A stretch of DNA of 28,172 nt, taken from a virus. Position numbers and translations under genes: made by a program. The notes below the pieces were generated by a model. It saw only the letters and a program-made list of their open reading frames with translations, ran no database searches and had not been told where the DNA came from. This document shows positions 26,290-28,172 of this stretch, in pieces (the first letter of the stretch is position 1; each line of letters starts with the position of its first letter). Where the stretch lies: IMG/VR virus record IMGVR_UViG_3300038629_000407, positions 1 to 28,172 of that record. One strand, 5' to 3'.

Positions 26290-26883
26290 CTACGGGGTGT
26301 AGACCCACGAGCCATTGAGGATTGCCACAGCGGATCCGGCCGGCCCGATGAACACGTCATTGCCGGCAGCCGCGACGCCTGCAAACGGAGTCAGCGCCCC
26401 CACCACGGGAACCGGCTGATTCAGCGTGCCGTAGGATGTTTTCGATATGAACCAGCCCCCGCCATCGAGCTCGACGTATAAGCAGACGGCATCCTCAAAA
26501 CTGACGAAGTCCTCGAGGGCGAATTGCATGGAACCCACAGCCGCATCGGCGGCCAAGGTCGTCGACTCGAAGTACTGCAGATCTAAGGGTGACGCCGGGC
26601 AGTCCGAAATGACCCAGGCCTGCCAGGTCGCGAGCTCGTCGAACTCGCCTTCGTTGGCGCTGAGCTCCGGGGCCGGCCGGTAGAGCGCTACAGCATCCGC
26701 GGTGTCTACCGGGAGTTCTTGGGGGTGGCGCGGTTCGTACCAGTCAGGATGAACCAACAGACCAGGGATGTGCCCGTCTTCGACGAGATCCTGGTAGCGC
26801 ATCTTTTGACCAGAGCGATAGCATTCCGCAATCGCGTTACGGCCCTGTGCGTATCGCCGCCTGCTGTGCCGATGTCTGCTCAC
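26290..26883 (-). CDS. Conserved phage protein with Cys-SG and HPQ-type motif, 197 aa
   Basis: The 197-residue product starts at a GTG that shares GTGA with the previous gene's stop. The N-terminus is basic (SRHRHSRRRYAQGR). A conserved segment follows: ECYRSGQKMRYQDLVEDG, then GLLVHPDWYEPRHPQELPVD, found in small proteins next to tail genes of many podoviruses. Only one Cys is present in that stretch where related proteins often have two or four, so a zinc site, if ancestral, is lost. The C-terminal half (75-197) is beta-rich and lectin- or jelly-roll-like (WQAWVISDCPASPLDLQYFE, LYVELDGGGWFISKTSYG, DVFIGPAG). The function is unknown; a virion assembly role is inferred from location. Confidence 0.65.
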   Translation of the reverse strand: MSRHRHSRRRYAQGRNAIAECYRSGQKMRYQDLVEDGHIPGLLVHPDWYEPRHPQELPVDTADAVALYRPAPELSANEGEFDELATWQAWVISDCPASPLDLQYFESTTLAADAAVGSMQFALEDFVSFEDAVCLYVELDGGGWFISKTSYGTLNQPVPVVGALTPFAGVAAAGNDVFIGPAGSAVAILNGSWVYTP

Positions 26884-27605
26884 CTGATTCTGCCACCACT
26901 CCGCCGCCTGAAGTTGGATGCCGGAATGATGACGAAATCGCCCCGCTCGCGTTGCGCGCCGTTCGCGGTCTTGAAGGCATCATCAGACTCCGCTTTGAGC
27001 CGTCCCATGATTGGCTCTGGCGCAAACTTCCGACCCAGCCGGTAAGCGAGGCCGGCGGCAAACGCCTCGCGCATGTAGTAGGTCATGTCCGGCACATCAG
27101 AGGCAAACCCCACGTCCTGGAATTTGCGCATCACATCCATAATCAACACGTCGGTCGAATTCTCCGGCACCGTCCACAAGAAGATCTCAACCTGGCCCTG
27201 CTGCTTGTCGGCAAAGTACCGGTTGGGGCGCCCGAGCGTTGTCTTGTCAGGGATATCGAGCCACTCCTGCCGGCTCATCGGGTAGATCGTGGTGTCGGTC
27301 GCGTCACGCCTCAAAGAGACCTGGTTGATATCGATCACCCGGCCATCGGCGTCCGGGTCGATGATGTAGTTGTTGGTCCCTGCCACCAGCGGAATCGGCG
27401 CATTGTTCGGCGTATCGAGCCGGTCAATCCGCCAGTCCTGCATATCCTCGGCTGCCCACTCGGACAGCATCAGGTTCATAGACCGCCGCGCGCTGATGAT
27501 GTGCGAGACATCAATCGTTGAAGGGTCAACCTTACAACGCTCGAAAGCCTCGTCCACCATGTCGGCGAGTTCGGGATCCCACAGGTAGGTGGCCGAGGTT
27601 GGCAT
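26880..27605 (-). CDS. Adaptor / head-tail connector-like protein, 241 aa
   Basis: The 241-residue product opens with MPTSATYLWDPELADMVDEA and FERCKVDPSTIDVSHIISAR, then SMNLMLSEWAAEDMQDWRID. These are helical segments typical of the gp4/SU10-adaptor-like proteins that sit between portal and nozzle. A beta part follows (NYIIDPDADGRVIDINQVSL; RYFADKQQGQVEIFLWTVPE). The C-terminal helices contain MTYYMREAFAAGLAYRLGRK and a basic tail. The ribosome-binding site is weak (AGG directly before the ATG), so the start is less sure. The gene stands where adaptors usually do, after small capsid-associated genes. Confidence 0.72.
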   Translation of the reverse strand: MPTSATYLWDPELADMVDEAFERCKVDPSTIDVSHIISARRSMNLMLSEWAAEDMQDWRIDRLDTPNNAPIPLVAGTNNYIIDPDADGRVIDINQVSLRRDATDTTIYPMSRQEWLDIPDKTTLGRPNRYFADKQQGQVEIFLWTVPENSTDVLIMDVMRKFQDVGFASDVPDMTYYMREAFAAGLAYRLGRKFAPEPIMGRLKAESDDAFKTANGAQRERGDFVIIPASNFRRRSGGRIR

Positions 27606-27606
27606 C

Positions 27607-27975
27607 CTACGTGCTCTGCGTGACCGTTATCTTGCCCGTGCCAGTCCCCGTATTCACGACTAACCGCAACGCCATGCCTGTCTCAAAGCCGCTGTAGTAC
27701 ACCCCCGTGGTGGGGTTGGCGGCAGTCAGGGTCGCATCAATCGCATTCCAGGCAGCGTTAGCCGGCGTTCTCAGGTTCGCTGAGTGCACGTCATACGAGT
27801 TTGCCGGGCCGCGAATGATGTTGTCGTTGGTGATGTCCACGTCGACCGACGTAATCCCGGATCCCTCCGAGAGCTGGATCGACATGTTCTCCCGCTCTCG
27901 AGCCAACGGAATGTAGATCGGGCTATCGGTGTCCGCAAACTCGATAGTAATCGGGCGTGATGCTTGGCGTCCCAT
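27607..27975 (-). CDS. Small beta-rich virion-type protein, 122 aa
   Basis: The 122-residue product starts at an ATG after GGGGGT. It is beta-rich, with ITIEFADTDSPIYIPLARER, SVDVDITNDNII and MALRLVVNTGTGTGKITVTQ. The closing MALRLVVNTGTGTGKITVTQ pattern is familiar from small virion proteins of marine phages placed between capsid and adaptor genes. A capsid-decoration or head-completion role is a fair guess, but no defined family is recognised. Confidence 0.6.
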   Translation of the reverse strand: MGRQASRPITIEFADTDSPIYIPLARERENMSIQLSEGSGITSVDVDITNDNIIRGPANSYDVHSANLRTPANAAWNAIDATLTAANPTTGVYYSGFETGMALRLVVNTGTGTGKITVTQST

Positions 27976-27987
27976 CAGACTACCCCC

Positions 27988-28172
27988 TTAATCTTGGACG
28001 TCGCCGTCGTCGTCCATCACATAGGTGATCAGGGCAACCGAGGTTCCCGTTCCAGGCGTACCGCCACCGGTACCGGCTACGACTTCGATGTCAGCAGCCT
28101 CCGGCTCACCGGTAAACAGCACGTCTATCGCACCCGTGGCAGGAACAAGGTTGATCAGGTCTGCCACCACAT
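27988..28172 (-). CDS. Small hypothetical virion-region protein (possibly partial at window edge)
   Basis: The frame ends with a TAA at 27988 and is open to the edge of the window. Two GTG codons (28168-28170 and 28165-28167) could be starts giving about 60 residues, but the gene may well continue beyond the window. The visible protein is acidic with a Gly/Thr turn (EVVAGTGGGTPGTGTSVALI) and ends DDDGDVQD. It is followed closely by the 122-residue gene. No family can be named. Confidence 0.5.
   Translation of the reverse strand, partial: VVADLINLVPATGAIDVLFTGEPEAADIEVVAGTGGGTPGTGTSVALITYVMDDDGDVQD

Noticed and set aside
19481-28172. Possible CRISPR array, tRNA or insertion sequence in the repeat-rich tail region
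   Set aside because: No regularly spaced direct repeats, cloverleaf-like sequence, transposase or terminal inverted repeats were seen; the repetitive look comes from beta-repeat and Gly-rich coding sequence.

Overview
The window is part of a tailed double-stranded DNA bacteriophage genome, most likely a short-tailed (podovirus-like) phage of a GC-rich proteobacterium. The grounds are a tightly packed late operon with tail adaptor and nozzle proteins, several fibre-like proteins, a giant polyvalent virion protein, two ejection-type partners, and a lysis cassette with a Gram-negative two-component spanin pair. No tape-measure, sheath or baseplate gene is visible. There is no integrase or repressor here, so lifestyle cannot be judged. 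Host assignment is inference.

Layout. Positions 1-1698 (+ strand) hold the end of a rightward operon: the tail of an unknown gene, a small membrane protein, a possible PD-(D/E)XK-fold protein and a flavin-dependent thymidylate synthase (ThyX). Everything from 1687 to 28172 is on the - strand and reads leftward as one long transcription unit with almost no gaps. In transcription order it holds two small virion-like proteins, two adaptor-like proteins around an HPQ-motif protein and an Ig/lectin-like protein, two further fibre-like proteins (one with a polyglycine core), the tail nozzle-like protein, a long fibre, a GNAT acetyltransferase, two probable ejection proteins, the 3638-residue polyvalent protein, an M15 endopeptidase endolysin, two small membrane proteins, overlapping i-spanin and o-spanin, and a last small membrane protein. 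Most neighbours overlap by 1 or 4 bases (ATGA, GTGA, TTGA, TGATG, TAATG), which suggests translational coupling. The two operons converge and their last codons overlap by 12 bp near 1690.

The giant gene (3345-14261) is the centrepiece. In order it carries a GGDEF domain, a helical phage polyvalent-type region, a C5-cytosine-methyltransferase-like domain, a ParB/sulfiredoxin-like domain, a SAP-like motif, a VDTHA-motif domain, a GNAT domain, a RadC/JAMM-like domain plus a second RadC-like tail, and a long C-terminal LPD38-like region. It is probably ejected with the DNA to act on the new host.

Most notable observations: (1) a perfect match to the bacterial chromosomal parS site (16877-16892) in the largest intergenic gap of the late operon; (2) two small, natural-looking genes nested in the same +1 frame inside the giant gene (7760-7978 and 11390-11515), each with a GGAG ribosome-binding site 7 nt before its start and each at a domain boundary. 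These suggest the giant gene was built by fusing neighbouring genes and reading small intervening genes out of frame; (3) the GGDEF domain within a probable virion protein.
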